38,156 bases of DNA, taken from positions 1 to 38,156 of the forward strand of contig JAEYSS010000052.1 in assembly GCA_023434425.1 (NCBI GenBank), in the 5' to 3' direction. The position numbers and the translations under genes are program-made. The notes below the pieces were generated by a model, which worked only from the letters and a program-made list of their open reading frames with translations, did no database searches and had not been told where the DNA came from. Positions 7,083 to 15,344 of the stretch are shown piece after piece. Positions within the stretch are counted from its first letter, which is position 1. Each line of letters starts with the position of its first letter. The DNA is from Pseudomonadota bacterium. GTDB taxonomy: Bacteria; Pseudomonadota; Alphaproteobacteria; Ferrovibrionales; Ferrovibrionaceae.

Positions 7083-9722
7083 ATGAAACCTTCACATGAC
7101 ATGCCGGTCCATGCGTTACCCGTCGAGGCAGCATTCGATCGGCTGCAATCCCGGGATGCAGGCCTGAAGAGCGAAGAGGCCGCCGAGCGCCTCCGCCAGC
7201 ATGGTCTCAATCGCCTGCCCGGGCGACACGATATCTCACTGCTCCGAGTTGCACTGGACCAGTTCAGATCCCCGTTCATATACCTTCTGCTCGCGGCGGC
7301 CGTGCTGAGCTTTGCCATTGGGCAGCATGCCGAAGCGGCCTTCATCGCGGCAGTCGTGCTGATGAACGCGTGTATTGGCGGCTGGCAGGAATGGCAGGCG
7401 GAAAACCGGGCCCAGGGCCTGAGGAAACTGGTGCGCGGCCGGATCCCCGTCTGGCGCGACGGGCAGCTGAGCCTGCTGGACATTGAAAACCTGGTCCCGG
7501 GTGACATCGTTCAGATCGAAAGCGGAATGCGGATTCCGGCCGATCTCCGGCTGATCGATGCCCGCGGACTGACGGCCGACGAGAGCCGCCTGACGGGTGA
7601 GTCGATGCCTGTCGAGAAGCGGGCGCAGCATGCCGTTCCGCCCGAGGCTTCACTGGCAGACCGGACCAATATGCTGTTCGCCGGCGCCTCCATCCATCGG
7701 GGACGGGGCAGGGGTCTGGTGGTCGCCACGGGGCGGCACAGTGAAATGGGCAGGCTTGCGCAGGCCTTGCAGGCGCCGACGACGCCGACGCCGCTGCTGC
7801 GCCGCATGGAGGTTTTCAGCAGGCAGCTCGGCCTCGCCATCATCGTTCTGATCGCAGCGATTGCCGGACTTGAGATGCTGCGCGGCAGCGACCTGCAGGC
7901 GATCTTCTTCATCGCCATCGCGCTGGCGGTTTCGGCAATTCCGGAAGCCTTGCCGATCACGACGACCGTGGTGCTGTCGATCAGCATGCGCCGCATGGCG
8001 GCGCGCAACGTGATCGTCCGCCATATGCCGGCGGTGGAGGGGCTCGGCGCCTGCACGGTCATTGCCACCGACAAGACCGGCACGCTGACGGTGAATCGGC
8101 TCGCCATCAATGCTGTCTGGGTGCCGGACTCGGAAACGGCACCCGCCGCCCTGCTGCGCCCGCATGATCCCAGGGTCGCGACCCTGTCATTTGCAGCCGC
8201 CCGCTGTTCCGAGTCGCATGGCAAGGTGCCCGATCATTCCGGCGAGGAAGTGGGCGACGCGGTGGACCTGGCTTTCCTGCGTCTCGCCCTGCGCTCGAAT
8301 TACGATGCGGTGATGGAAGCGGTCGGCCATCGGGGCAGGATCGCTTACGAACCTGAGAGCCGGTATGCCGCGGCCTTCCATGAGGATGGCGGGGTGCTGA
8401 TGGCATATGTGAAGGGTGCGCCCGAAACCATCCTGTCGCTCTGCGCAGCCGAACACTGGCCGACGGCCCGGCGGGTCGCGGCCGAGACGGCCGTGCAGGA
8501 TCTGGCCAATGCCGGCTACCGTGTGATCGCGGTCGCGGCCGGGCCGGTCGACCGCCCGGAGGCCGAAGCGCTGCAGGGCCTGTCACTACTCGGCTTTGCC
8601 GGCCTGATCGATCCGTTGCGAGCCGAGGCAAAGGATGCGGTGCAGGCCGCGCGCAGCGCCGGCATACGCGTCGTCATGATCACCGGCGATCATCCGATCA
8701 CGGCACGTGCCATCGGCCAGCAGCTTGAACTTGTGCAGGATCTGGGCGATGAGACTGTCGTGACCGGCAGCCAGCTCCGCGTCCTGAGCGGTAATCCGGC
8801 GGCTTTCGATATTGCGGTATCGAAGGCTTCGATCTTTGCCAGAACGGAACCGCTGCAGAAACTGGCCATCGTCGAAAGCCTGCAACGCCAGGGTCATATC
8901 GTTGCCGTCACCGGAGATGGCATCAACGATGCGCCTGCGCTGCACGCCGCCGATATCGGCGTGGCCATGGGGCAGGGGGGCACGGATATCGCACGCGAGG
9001 CGGCGGATCTGGTTCTGGTCGACGATAATTTCGCCTCGATCATCGCCGGCATCGAGGAAGGCCGGGCCGCTTACGTCAATTTGCGCAAGGTGATCCTGCA
9101 CTGCGTCTCCACCAGTGGTGCCGGCCTCATGCTCATGCTGCTGGCGGCCGTTTTCAGGCTTCCGCTTCCGCTGACCGCTGTGCAGATTCTGTGGCTGAAT
9201 CTCATTTCGAACGGCATTCAGGATGTTGCGCTCGGATTCGAGCGGCCGGAACCGGGTCTGCTGCAGCGGCGTCCCATGGCGGGCGGCGGCGCGCTGCTCG
9301 ACCGCCCCATGCTGGAGCAGATGATTCTGTCGGGCGCCACCGTCGCCGTACTCACATTCAGCCTGTATGCCGTCATGCTTCAGTGCAGCAGCCTTCCCCT
9401 GGCCACCATACAGGGCATGATGCTGTGTCTGATGCTGTGGTGCGAGAATGCGCATGTGATGAACTGCCGGTCCGAGACGCGATCTGTCTTCGCCGTCCCG
9501 CTCTCAGCCAACTGGCTGCTCATCGCCGGCGTTGTCGCGACCCAGGTTCTGCAGATCATGGTGGCCAGCTCGCCCGGCGTGGGCCCGTTGCTGCGCCTGG
9601 ACGGCGTGACCGTGCCGCAGATCCTGCTTCTTGGCCTGCCTGCGCTAGCTCTGACGGGCGTAATGGAAGTTTATAAGATGCGCGCCGCTACCCGCGTCCG
9701 AGAATACGCTGCATCTTCCTGA
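7083..9722 (+). CDS. P2-type cation-transporting ATPase
   Basis: An 879-residue P-type ATPase of the P2 (Ca2+/Mg2+-like) group. Visible parts are the actuator motif LTGES, phosphorylation motif DKTGT with D330, nucleotide-domain KGAPE, hinge motifs MITGDHPITA and VTGDGINDAPAL, membrane helix 4 PEALP (P287-E288) and six C-terminal helices. In helix 6 the sequence NLISNGIQDVALGFE has N706 but Asn at position 710, where Ca2+ pumps have the ligand Asp, so the ion is uncertain; this variant is one I associate with bacterial stress-cluster pumps. The start could also be TTG at 7074, which has a better-spaced GGAG (7061-7064). The 3' end overlaps the convergent nuclease gene by 35 bases. Probable FixK target. 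Confidence 0.9.
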   Translation: MKPSHDMPVHALPVEAAFDRLQSRDAGLKSEEAAERLRQHGLNRLPGRHDISLLRVALDQFRSPFIYLLLAAAVLSFAIGQHAEAAFIAAVVLMNACIGGWQEWQAENRAQGLRKLVRGRIPVWRDGQLSLLDIENLVPGDIVQIESGMRIPADLRLIDARGLTADESRLTGESMPVEKRAQHAVPPEASLADRTNMLFAGASIHRGRGRGLVVATGRHSEMGRLAQALQAPTTPTPLLRRMEVFSRQLGLAIIVLIAAIAGLEMLRGSDLQAIFFIAIALAVSAIPEALPITTTVVLSISMRRMAARNVIVRHMPAVEGLGACTVIATDKTGTLTVNRLAINAVWVPDSETAPAALLRPHDPRVATLSFAAARCSESHGKVPDHSGEEVGDAVDLAFLRLALRSNYDAVMEAVGHRGRIAYEPESRYAAAFHEDGGVLMAYVKGAPETILSLCAAEHWPTARRVAAETAVQDLANAGYRVIAVAAGPVDRPEAEALQGLSLLGFAGLIDPLRAEAKDAVQAARSAGIRVVMITGDHPITARAIGQQLELVQDLGDETVVTGSQLRVLSGNPAAFDIAVSKASIFARTEPLQKLAIVESLQRQGHIVAVTGDGINDAPALHAADIGVAMGQGGTDIAREAADLVLVDDNFASIIAGIEEGRAAYVNLRKVILHCVSTSGAGLMLMLLAAVFRLPLPLTAVQILWLNLISNGIQDVALGFERPEPGLLQRRPMAGGGALLDRPMLEQMILSGATVAVLTFSLYAVMLQCSSLPLATIQGMMLCLMLWCENAHVMNCRSETRSVFAVPLSANWLLIAGVVATQVLQIMVASSPGVGPLLRLDGVTVPQILLLGLPALALTGVMEVYKMRAATRVREYAASS

Positions 9723-11298
9723 TCAGTCGTTGCCGCTCGAGATCCGTCTTCGCCGTGCGCAGCTGCTGCTGCACCTGAAGCATCAGGCGGGCATAGTCGT
9801 TGTGCCAGTCGCGGCCAGACATGGCTTCGCGCTCCGCGTAGCGGTCGAGCCGGGGCGTCTGGGAGGCCTTGCGCAGCAGGCGAGGCTGTGTGCGGGAAAT
9901 GTTATAGGTCTCGTCTAGCCGCGGCACCAGAACCGCAGGACGCGGATCGGGCAATAATGCGATCGCGGCATGCAGCGCGCCGATCGCATCCGGATCGCCA
10001 TGGGTCAGCATCACGGCTCCATGAACCGGCAGGCGCTCATGCAGCCAGGCGAGGAGCTCGTCGTGATCGGCGTGGCCTGAGTAAATTTCCAGCTTGCGGA
10101 CACGCGCACGCACCGCGATTTCATCGCCCTGGATGCGGACCGCACGTTCACCGCGTTCCAGCAGGGCGCCGAGCGTGCCGGCTGCCTGGTAACCGAGCAG
10201 CATTATGGTCGCGTTGGAACGCCACAGATTGTTCTTCAGATGGTGCCGGATGCGACCGGCTTCGCACATGCCGGATGCAGCGATGATAATCGCACCGCCG
10301 GTGACCTGCTCGATCTGCATGCTTTCCTGCACCGTCCGGGTGAAGCGCAGGTTGCCGGCCTGGAATGGATGCTTGGCCTCGGTCTTGATGCCGTTTTCCA
10401 GGTTGAGATATTTGGCGAAGACGGTGGTTATGCGCGTGGCCAGGGGGGAATCGACGAAGATCGGCACATGCTTGATCGTGCCATCGGCAATCAGCATGGT
10501 CAGGTCGGCAAGCAGCTCCTGGGTGCGTTCGACGGCAAAGGCCGGGATCACCAGATTGCCGCCAGCGGCCAGTGCGGCGGCAACTTCCTCGGCGAGGACG
10601 GCACGGCGCTGCGCATCATCGAGCTTGGGTCTGGGACGGCCGCCATAGGTCGATTCCATGATGACGATGTCCAGATCCGAAGGCCCCTCGGCGTCCTGCT
10701 GCAGGGCCTTGTGTTCCGGTCCGATGTCGCCGGAGAACAGAAGACGACGCCTGCTGGAGTTCCCCAGGTCGGCTTCCAGTTCGATCGACGCGGCACCGAG
10801 AATATGCCCGGCATTCCAGAAGCGCGCCCGCAGCCCGTCGACCACATCGAACCATTCGCCAAAATTGCGGCGCGACAGCAGGCGAAGGCAATCCTGGGCA
10901 TCCTGTTCGGTGTAGATCGGCTGCACGATGCTGCCGCCGCGACGCTGGTTGCGCCGGTTCAGGCGCTCGACTTCCATTTCCTGGATGCTGCCTGAATCGG
11001 GCAGCATGAATTCGAGCAGATCGGCAGTGCCCGGCGTGGTGTGAATGGGGCCCTGATAGCCGGCCTTGGCGAGCCGCGGCAGCAGCCCGCTATGGTCGAT
11101 ATGGGCATGTGTCAGGAGCACCGCATCGATATCGCGCGGATTGAACGGCCAGGGCTCATAGTTCAGTTGCTTGATCGTCTTGTCACCCTGGAACATGCCG
11201 CAATCGACCAGGATGCGGCGATCGCCGAAATCGAGCCGATAGCATGAGCCGGTGACAGTGCCGGCAGCGCCATGAAATGAGATATGCAGGGGGATCAT
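9688..11298 (-). CDS. Metallo-beta-lactamase/beta-CASP family RNase-like protein
   Basis: A 536-residue protein of the beta-CASP group of metallo-hydrolases, related to CPSF-73-like RNA nucleases. The zinc motif THAHIDH (H64, H66, D68, H69) is complete, followed by the His in WNAGHILGAASIEL, the Asp in LFSGDIG, and beta-CASP elements (IMESTYGGR, VIPAFAVERTQELL, ASGMCEAGRIRHHLKN, YSGHADHDELLAW). The C-terminal 70 residues are charged and helical. It starts nine bases after the phosphorylase stop, so the two form an operon. RNA cleavage is expected from the family; the substrate is unknown. The pairing with a nucleotide/nucleoside phosphorylase suggests RNA salvage. Confidence 0.9.
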   Translation of the reverse strand: MIPLHISFHGAAGTVTGSCYRLDFGDRRILVDCGMFQGDKTIKQLNYEPWPFNPRDIDAVLLTHAHIDHSGLLPRLAKAGYQGPIHTTPGTADLLEFMLPDSGSIQEMEVERLNRRNQRRGGSIVQPIYTEQDAQDCLRLLSRRNFGEWFDVVDGLRARFWNAGHILGAASIELEADLGNSSRRRLLFSGDIGPEHKALQQDAEGPSDLDIVIMESTYGGRPRPKLDDAQRRAVLAEEVAAALAAGGNLVIPAFAVERTQELLADLTMLIADGTIKHVPIFVDSPLATRITTVFAKYLNLENGIKTEAKHPFQAGNLRFTRTVQESMQIEQVTGGAIIIAASGMCEAGRIRHHLKNNLWRSNATIMLLGYQAAGTLGALLERGERAVRIQGDEIAVRARVRKLEIYSGHADHDELLAWLHERLPVHGAVMLTHGDPDAIGALHAAIALLPDPRPAVLVPRLDETYNISRTQPRLLRKASQTPRLDRYAEREAMSGRDWHNDYARLMLQVQQQLRTAKTDLERQRLIRKMQRILGRG

Positions 11299-11307
11299 CG
11301 TCTTGCC

Positions 11308-12792
11308 TCAGGAAATTGTGTAGCCAGATTCCGCGGTCGCCTTTTCCACGGCGAAGCGCAGATCGGCCTGCAGATTCGCGTGAATGCGATAGAGCGGTTC
11401 GCCCTGGCGAACCGGTTCCCCCACCTTGCGGCACAAATCTATGCCTGCGCTCTTGAACGACGGCGCGCCGGCCAGTCGCGCGATGCGGGCGATCTGAAAG
11501 CAGTCGATCGCCCGGACGATGCCGTCGCGCGGGGCGGCAATTTCCTGCCCCGTGGTGCTCGGGATCATCGGTGTATTGCTCGGACCCTGGGCCAGGATGA
11601 TCTGTTCCATGGCAGCCATGGCGGCGCCACTGGAGAGGAGTTCGCGCGCCCGGTGTATGCCGTGACCGCCTTTCACCGATGTGTCCGCTTCGATCAGGGC
11701 ACCCGCCAGCAGGAGCGATCGGTCGCGCAAGTCGGCCGGTGCATGGGCGTCGTTGCGCAGCACGGCCATGACATCGCGGGCCTCAAGGATCGGCCCCACG
11801 CCCTGGCCGATGGGCTGGCTGCCATCCGTAAAGCGGATATCCAGATTCAGGTTCAGATTGCCGGCAACATATTCGAACAGCTTACGCAGACGCGCGGCTT
11901 CGGCTGTATCCCGCACCTTCGCGGTCGGACCGACCGGAATATCGAGAACGAGATAGCTCGAGCCGGCGGTCAGTTTTTTCGACAGGATCGACGCGACCAT
12001 CTGCTCCCGCGTGTCGATGCGCAGCGGACGTTCGACCGTGATCATGACGTCGTCCGCCGGCGAAAGATTGACCATGCCGCCCCAGACCAGGCAGCCGCCA
12101 ATGCGGTCGACGATATCACGCATCTCGTCGCTGCCGATATCGACGCGCGCCAGAACTTCCATCGTGTCGGCGGTGCCGGCCGGGGAGGTAATGGCCCGCG
12201 ACGATGTCTTCGGGATGGTCAGGCCATGCGCGACCACGATCGGCACGACGATCATCGAGGTGCGATTGCCCGGTATGCCGCCGATACAGTGCTTGTCGAC
12301 CACCAGTCGGCGGCCCCAGTCCAGCTGCTTTCCGACACTGGCCATCGCACGGGTCAGGCTGAGGACTTCTCCGATCGTCATGAAGCCGGCGCAGCCGACG
12401 AGAAAGGCGGCAACTTCCATCTTGCTGTAGCGCAGACCGGCAATGTCCCGCACGATGGCGTTGTAGTCCTCATCGGAGAGTTCGCGGCCGAGGATTTTGG
12501 CGCGCACCGCTTCGAGACTCTCGACGGGTCGCGGATGTTCGATGGCGATCGACGTGCCTGCCGGTTGCCCGAAGGCGTGAAAAGCGGCTTCGGACAGCCC
12601 GATCTCATCGGGGCCCAGCAGCAGGTGATCGTCCACGATGTTCAGCGTCGCCGGAATGCTGCTGCCGTTGGCGCGGAGCTCGATCTTCTCCAGCGCCTGA
12701 AACTCCTCGGCGCGATACTGCGGACATTGCCGGCTCAGATAGGCGATGCTCTCCCGATGGGTGTCGATCCCGATTCGCTTCAGTTTCAGCAT
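11308..12792 (-). CDS. Thymidine phosphorylase-family protein (AMP phosphorylase type)
   Basis: A 494-residue member of the long form of the thymidine/pyrimidine phosphorylase family, which includes archaeal AMP phosphorylase. An extra N-terminal domain of about 90 residues precedes the glycosyltransferase-3 fold. The phosphate-binding region is visible as DKHCIGGIPGNRTS (K167, H168, loop 171-179), followed by TSSRAITSPAGTADTMEV. The C-terminal domain is of the PYNP type. The archaeal enzyme splits nucleoside monophosphates with phosphate to give ribose 1,5-bisphosphate and base; bacterial members are usually annotated only as putative thymidine phosphorylase. It is the first gene of an operon with the beta-CASP nuclease and has a FixK-type promoter. 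Confidence 0.88.
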   Translation of the reverse strand: MLKLKRIGIDTHRESIAYLSRQCPQYRAEEFQALEKIELRANGSSIPATLNIVDDHLLLGPDEIGLSEAAFHAFGQPAGTSIAIEHPRPVESLEAVRAKILGRELSDEDYNAIVRDIAGLRYSKMEVAAFLVGCAGFMTIGEVLSLTRAMASVGKQLDWGRRLVVDKHCIGGIPGNRTSMIVVPIVVAHGLTIPKTSSRAITSPAGTADTMEVLARVDIGSDEMRDIVDRIGGCLVWGGMVNLSPADDVMITVERPLRIDTREQMVASILSKKLTAGSSYLVLDIPVGPTAKVRDTAEAARLRKLFEYVAGNLNLNLDIRFTDGSQPIGQGVGPILEARDVMAVLRNDAHAPADLRDRSLLLAGALIEADTSVKGGHGIHRARELLSSGAAMAAMEQIILAQGPSNTPMIPSTTGQEIAAPRDGIVRAIDCFQIARIARLAGAPSFKSAGIDLCRKVGEPVRQGEPLYRIHANLQADLRFAVEKATAESGYTIS

Positions 12793-12851
12793 GGTCGGCT
12801 CACTGATTAACGCAGCCGCATAGCTGATGCCAAGGCCGCCGCAAGTTGCTA

Positions 12852-12893
12852 ATTTTACCGGGCAGCAGCGGTGCGGAACATGATCCGTGTCAA
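12852..12893 (-). promoter_or_regulatory. FixK/FNR-type promoter of the phosphorylase-nuclease operon
   Basis: The box at 12880-12893 reads TTGACACGGATCAT on the minus strand (one mismatch in the second half-site). TAAAAT lies at 12857-12852, starting 29.5 bases from the box centre, which puts the centre at -41.5 for a start near 12845. Rightward use toward fixL is unlikely because transcription would then begin inside the fixL coding region. Confidence 0.65.
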
Positions 12894-12920
12894 CAGTGGG
12901 GCGGGGGAGGCGAGGTCACG

Positions 12921-14207
12921 ATGGAATGGCGATGGTCTAAGCCGCTGATTTTACTTGCTATTGCCGTCATCGGACTGGGCTTGTCGATCATTGCCTATGA
13001 GGAATCGGAATCCTGGGAATGGGCGCTGATCGGCTTTGCCGTCACGGGTGCATTGCTGGCGGCATTCGGGCTGTCCTATCGGCAGGCCATGCGCGCGGAA
13101 CAGCAGTCGGCCGAGCGGTTCCGCGCGGTGATCGATAATGCGCATGATGCCATTATCGCCATCGACGAGGCCGGCCGGATCGAAATGTTCAATCGGGCCG
13201 CTGAGCGGATTTTCGGATATCGACCGGAAGAAGTCGTGGGGCGCAACGTCAATATCCTCATGCCGCAGCCCTACCACCGGGAACACGACGGATATCTTCG
13301 CAATTATATTCAGACCGGCAAGGCGAAGATCATCGGAACCGGCCGTGAGGTCGAAGCCCGGCATAAGGACGGCACGGTTTTTCCTATCGATCTGTCGATT
13401 GGCGAGATGCCCGGCAGGCAGCGCGGCTTCATCGGGATCATTCGCGATATCACCGAACGTCATGCCGGCGAGCGGCGGGTGCGCGAGTTAACGGCAGAAC
13501 TGGTGCATATCTCGCGACTGAGTGCGATGGGGCAGTTGTCGTCTTCGCTGGCGCATGAACTGAACCAGCCGCTGACCGCCATTATGAACTACGCGGAGGC
13601 GGCGCGGCAGATGGTGGAGATCGGCGGCGAGCGCAGTCTGCCGAAGGTTCAGGAATTTCTGGCAAAGACCGGTGAACAGGCCGAGCGTGCCGGCCAGATC
13701 ATCCGCCGATTGCGGAGCTTCGTCGAAAAGGGTCCGGTCGAGCGTGACCTTGAGGCATTGAACAGGGTCGTCATAGAAGCGGCCAACCTGGCCACGATCG
13801 GTACGCGTGTCGACGGCATCCGTGTGCATTTCGAACTCGACGACGCGCTTGCCCCGATCAGCATCGACAAGATCCAGATCCAGCAGGTCGTGGTCAATCT
13901 GGTGCGCAATGCCGTGGAGATCCTGCGCGGGGCTGACCTGCGCGACCTGAAGATCCAGACAGTCGGCGGACCGGACTGGCAGGAAGTGATCGTTCGCGAT
14001 ACCGGTCCCGGAATTGCGCCGGAAATCGTCGACAAGCTGTTCACGCCCTTCCTGACCACCAAGAAGGACGGAATGGGCATTGGCCTGTCGATCAGCCAGT
14101 CCATTATCGAGGCCCATAGCGGGCGGCTCTGGGCGGAGCCGAATCCCGGTGGCGGAACGGTCTTTCGCTTCCGGTTGCCCCTGCTGAGATCGGGAGACGC
14201 GGCGTAA
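12921..14207 (+). CDS. fixL: FixL-like oxygen-sensing PAS histidine kinase
   Basis: A 428-residue membrane sensor kinase. Two membrane helices (about 8-26 and 35-52) are followed by one PAS domain (65-180) and a HisKA/HATPase pair. In the PAS domain H122 and R142 are 20 residues apart, exactly as the heme ligand H200 and oxygen-contacting R220 of Bradyrhizobium FixL; the position of R206 is Asn (N128). Surrounding text such as NVNILMP and FPIDLSIGEM is FixL-like. The phosphoacceptor is H212 (AHELNQPLTA), the N box has N330, and G boxes are DTGPGIA and GMGIGLS. Its stop overlaps the fixJ start by one base. Heme-based oxygen control of the kinase is inferred from these residues. The ATG follows a GGGGGAGGCGAGG stretch. 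Confidence 0.85.
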   Translation: MEWRWSKPLILLAIAVIGLGLSIIAYEESESWEWALIGFAVTGALLAAFGLSYRQAMRAEQQSAERFRAVIDNAHDAIIAIDEAGRIEMFNRAAERIFGYRPEEVVGRNVNILMPQPYHREHDGYLRNYIQTGKAKIIGTGREVEARHKDGTVFPIDLSIGEMPGRQRGFIGIIRDITERHAGERRVRELTAELVHISRLSAMGQLSSSLAHELNQPLTAIMNYAEAARQMVEIGGERSLPKVQEFLAKTGEQAERAGQIIRRLRSFVEKGPVERDLEALNRVVIEAANLATIGTRVDGIRVHFELDDALAPISIDKIQIQQVVVNLVRNAVEILRGADLRDLKIQTVGGPDWQEVIVRDTGPGIAPEIVDKLFTPFLTTKKDGMGIGLSISQSIIEAHSGRLWAEPNPGGGTVFRFRLPLLRSGDAA

Positions 14208-14839
14208 TGGCGCAGGGGACGGTCTTTGTTATCGATGACGACGATGCGGTGCGGGACTCTCTCACCGCCATACTGACCATGCAGGATTTCGAGGTTCTGG
14301 CTTTCCCGTCTGCCGAGGCCTTCCTGTTGAACTACCGCCCGGCCCTGGTCAGTTGCGCGATCATCGACCTTCGCATGCCCGGGATGGACGGTCTTGCCCT
14401 GCTGGAGCATATGCGCGGCAAGGGGGTCATGCTGCCTGTGGTGGTGGTCACCGGCCATGGCGACGTTCCGCTTGCGGTACGGGCGATGAAGGCCGGGGCA
14501 ATCGACTTTATCGAAAAGCCGTACACCAACGCCGCGTTGATCGAGGCCGTCCGCAAGGGCCTGGACAGCATCGGCACCGCGAACATGGGCCAGGTCGACC
14601 AGCATGGCGTCAAGGATCGCCTCGCTTCGCTCACCGGTCGTGAACGTGATGTGCTACGCCAATTGGTGATCGGTCATCCCAACAAGATTATCGCCTTCAA
14701 TCTCGGGATCAGTCCGCGCACGGTGGAAATCCACCGGGCCAACGTGATGAAGAAGATGGATGCCGAAAGCCTGTCACACCTCGTCAGGCTGACGCTCGCG
14801 GCCGGGTTGAGTGGCGAGGATGCCTCGGGTGCTAGGTGA
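14207..14839 (+). CDS. fixJ: FixJ-like response regulator
   Basis: A 210-residue response regulator. The receiver domain (about 4-118) has acidic residues D10-D13, phosphoacceptor D54 (IIDLRMPG), Thr in VVVTGHGD and Lys in IEKPY. The C-terminal LuxR-type helix-turn-helix (about 140-200) contains LTGRERDVL and SPRTVEIHRANVMKKM, very close to FixJ. It should be phosphorylated by the upstream FixL-like kinase and activate a fixK-type gene; the crp-family gene at 15345-16088 and the palindromic site upstream of it are the obvious candidates. The gene overlaps fixL by one base, so the two are co-translated. Confidence 0.9.
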   Translation: MAQGTVFVIDDDDAVRDSLTAILTMQDFEVLAFPSAEAFLLNYRPALVSCAIIDLRMPGMDGLALLEHMRGKGVMLPVVVVTGHGDVPLAVRAMKAGAIDFIEKPYTNAALIEAVRKGLDSIGTANMGQVDQHGVKDRLASLTGRERDVLRQLVIGHPNKIIAFNLGISPRTVEIHRANVMKKMDAESLSHLVRLTLAAGLSGEDASGAR

Positions 14840-14885
14840 TATTCCTTACTTGCTTCAGGCAGGTGGAAGCCGCACAACACAGGCC

Positions 14886-15263
14886 ATGACCGGCTCCGCG
14901 CAGCGCCTGATCTACGTGATCGATGACGACGATGTTGTCCGCGACTCGCTACGTGCGCTTCTGGAGGTCCGCGGCTATGCGGTCCGGGATTTCGACTCCG
15001 GAGACCGGTTCTTTTCGGAGGCGCCGGATCTGTCTCGCTGCTGCCTGATTGTCGACATTCACATGCCCGGTATGACCGGGCTGGATATGGTCGGTGCCCT
15101 GCGCGCCCGGGGCGAAAAGGTACCCGCCGTGCTGATCACCGGCCGCCGTGATGCCCAGATTGATGCCGTCGCGGCAGGCCTCGACCATGCCGTCCTGCTG
15201 GACAAGCCGATTGCGCACGGCCGCCTGTTCGCCGCCATCGACGAGATGCTGGGCAACCGCTAA
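14886..15263 (+). CDS. Stand-alone receiver-domain protein
   Basis: A 125-residue protein that is only a receiver domain: acidic pocket D13-D16, phosphoacceptor D57 (IVDIHMPG), Thr in LITGRRD and Lys in LLDKPIA. There is no output domain. An ATG at 14820, overlapping fixJ, would add 22 residues; 14886 is preferred because it starts the domain directly, though its ribosome-binding site is weak. Two adjacent cysteines (C52-C53) precede D57. In Caulobacter a lone receiver next to fixLJ, FixT, inhibits FixL; a similar feedback role, or a phosphate sink, is possible here but not shown. Confidence 0.85.
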   Translation: MTGSAQRLIYVIDDDDVVRDSLRALLEVRGYAVRDFDSGDRFFSEAPDLSRCCLIVDIHMPGMTGLDMVGALRARGEKVPAVLITGRRDAQIDAVAAGLDHAVLLDKPIAHGRLFAAIDEMLGNR

Positions 15264-15282
15264 GCACATTCTCTGCGACAAG

Positions 15283-15308
15283 AAAAAGGCCGGCATGACA
15301 CGCCGGCC
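15283..15308 (-). terminator. Terminator of the crp-family gene
   Basis: A 7-bp stem (15288-15294 with 15302-15308, loop atgacac) is followed on the minus strand by five T (15287-15283). A second hairpin (15315-15321 with 15325-15331) lies between it and the stop codon. The stem may also help end the fixLJ transcript from the other side. Confidence 0.7.
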
Positions 15309-15344
15309 GAGGTGGGCTGCCGGAGGCAGCCTGGGGGGAAGGGA

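Noticed and set aside
11284..12810. 508-codon frame opposite the phosphorylase gene
   Set aside because: No recognisable domain; the opposite strand carries an intact phosphorylase with its phosphate-binding loop.
12880..12893. FixK-type box as an activator of fixL
   Set aside because: The class II start would fall at about 12928, inside the coding region, while the leftward -10 fits exactly.
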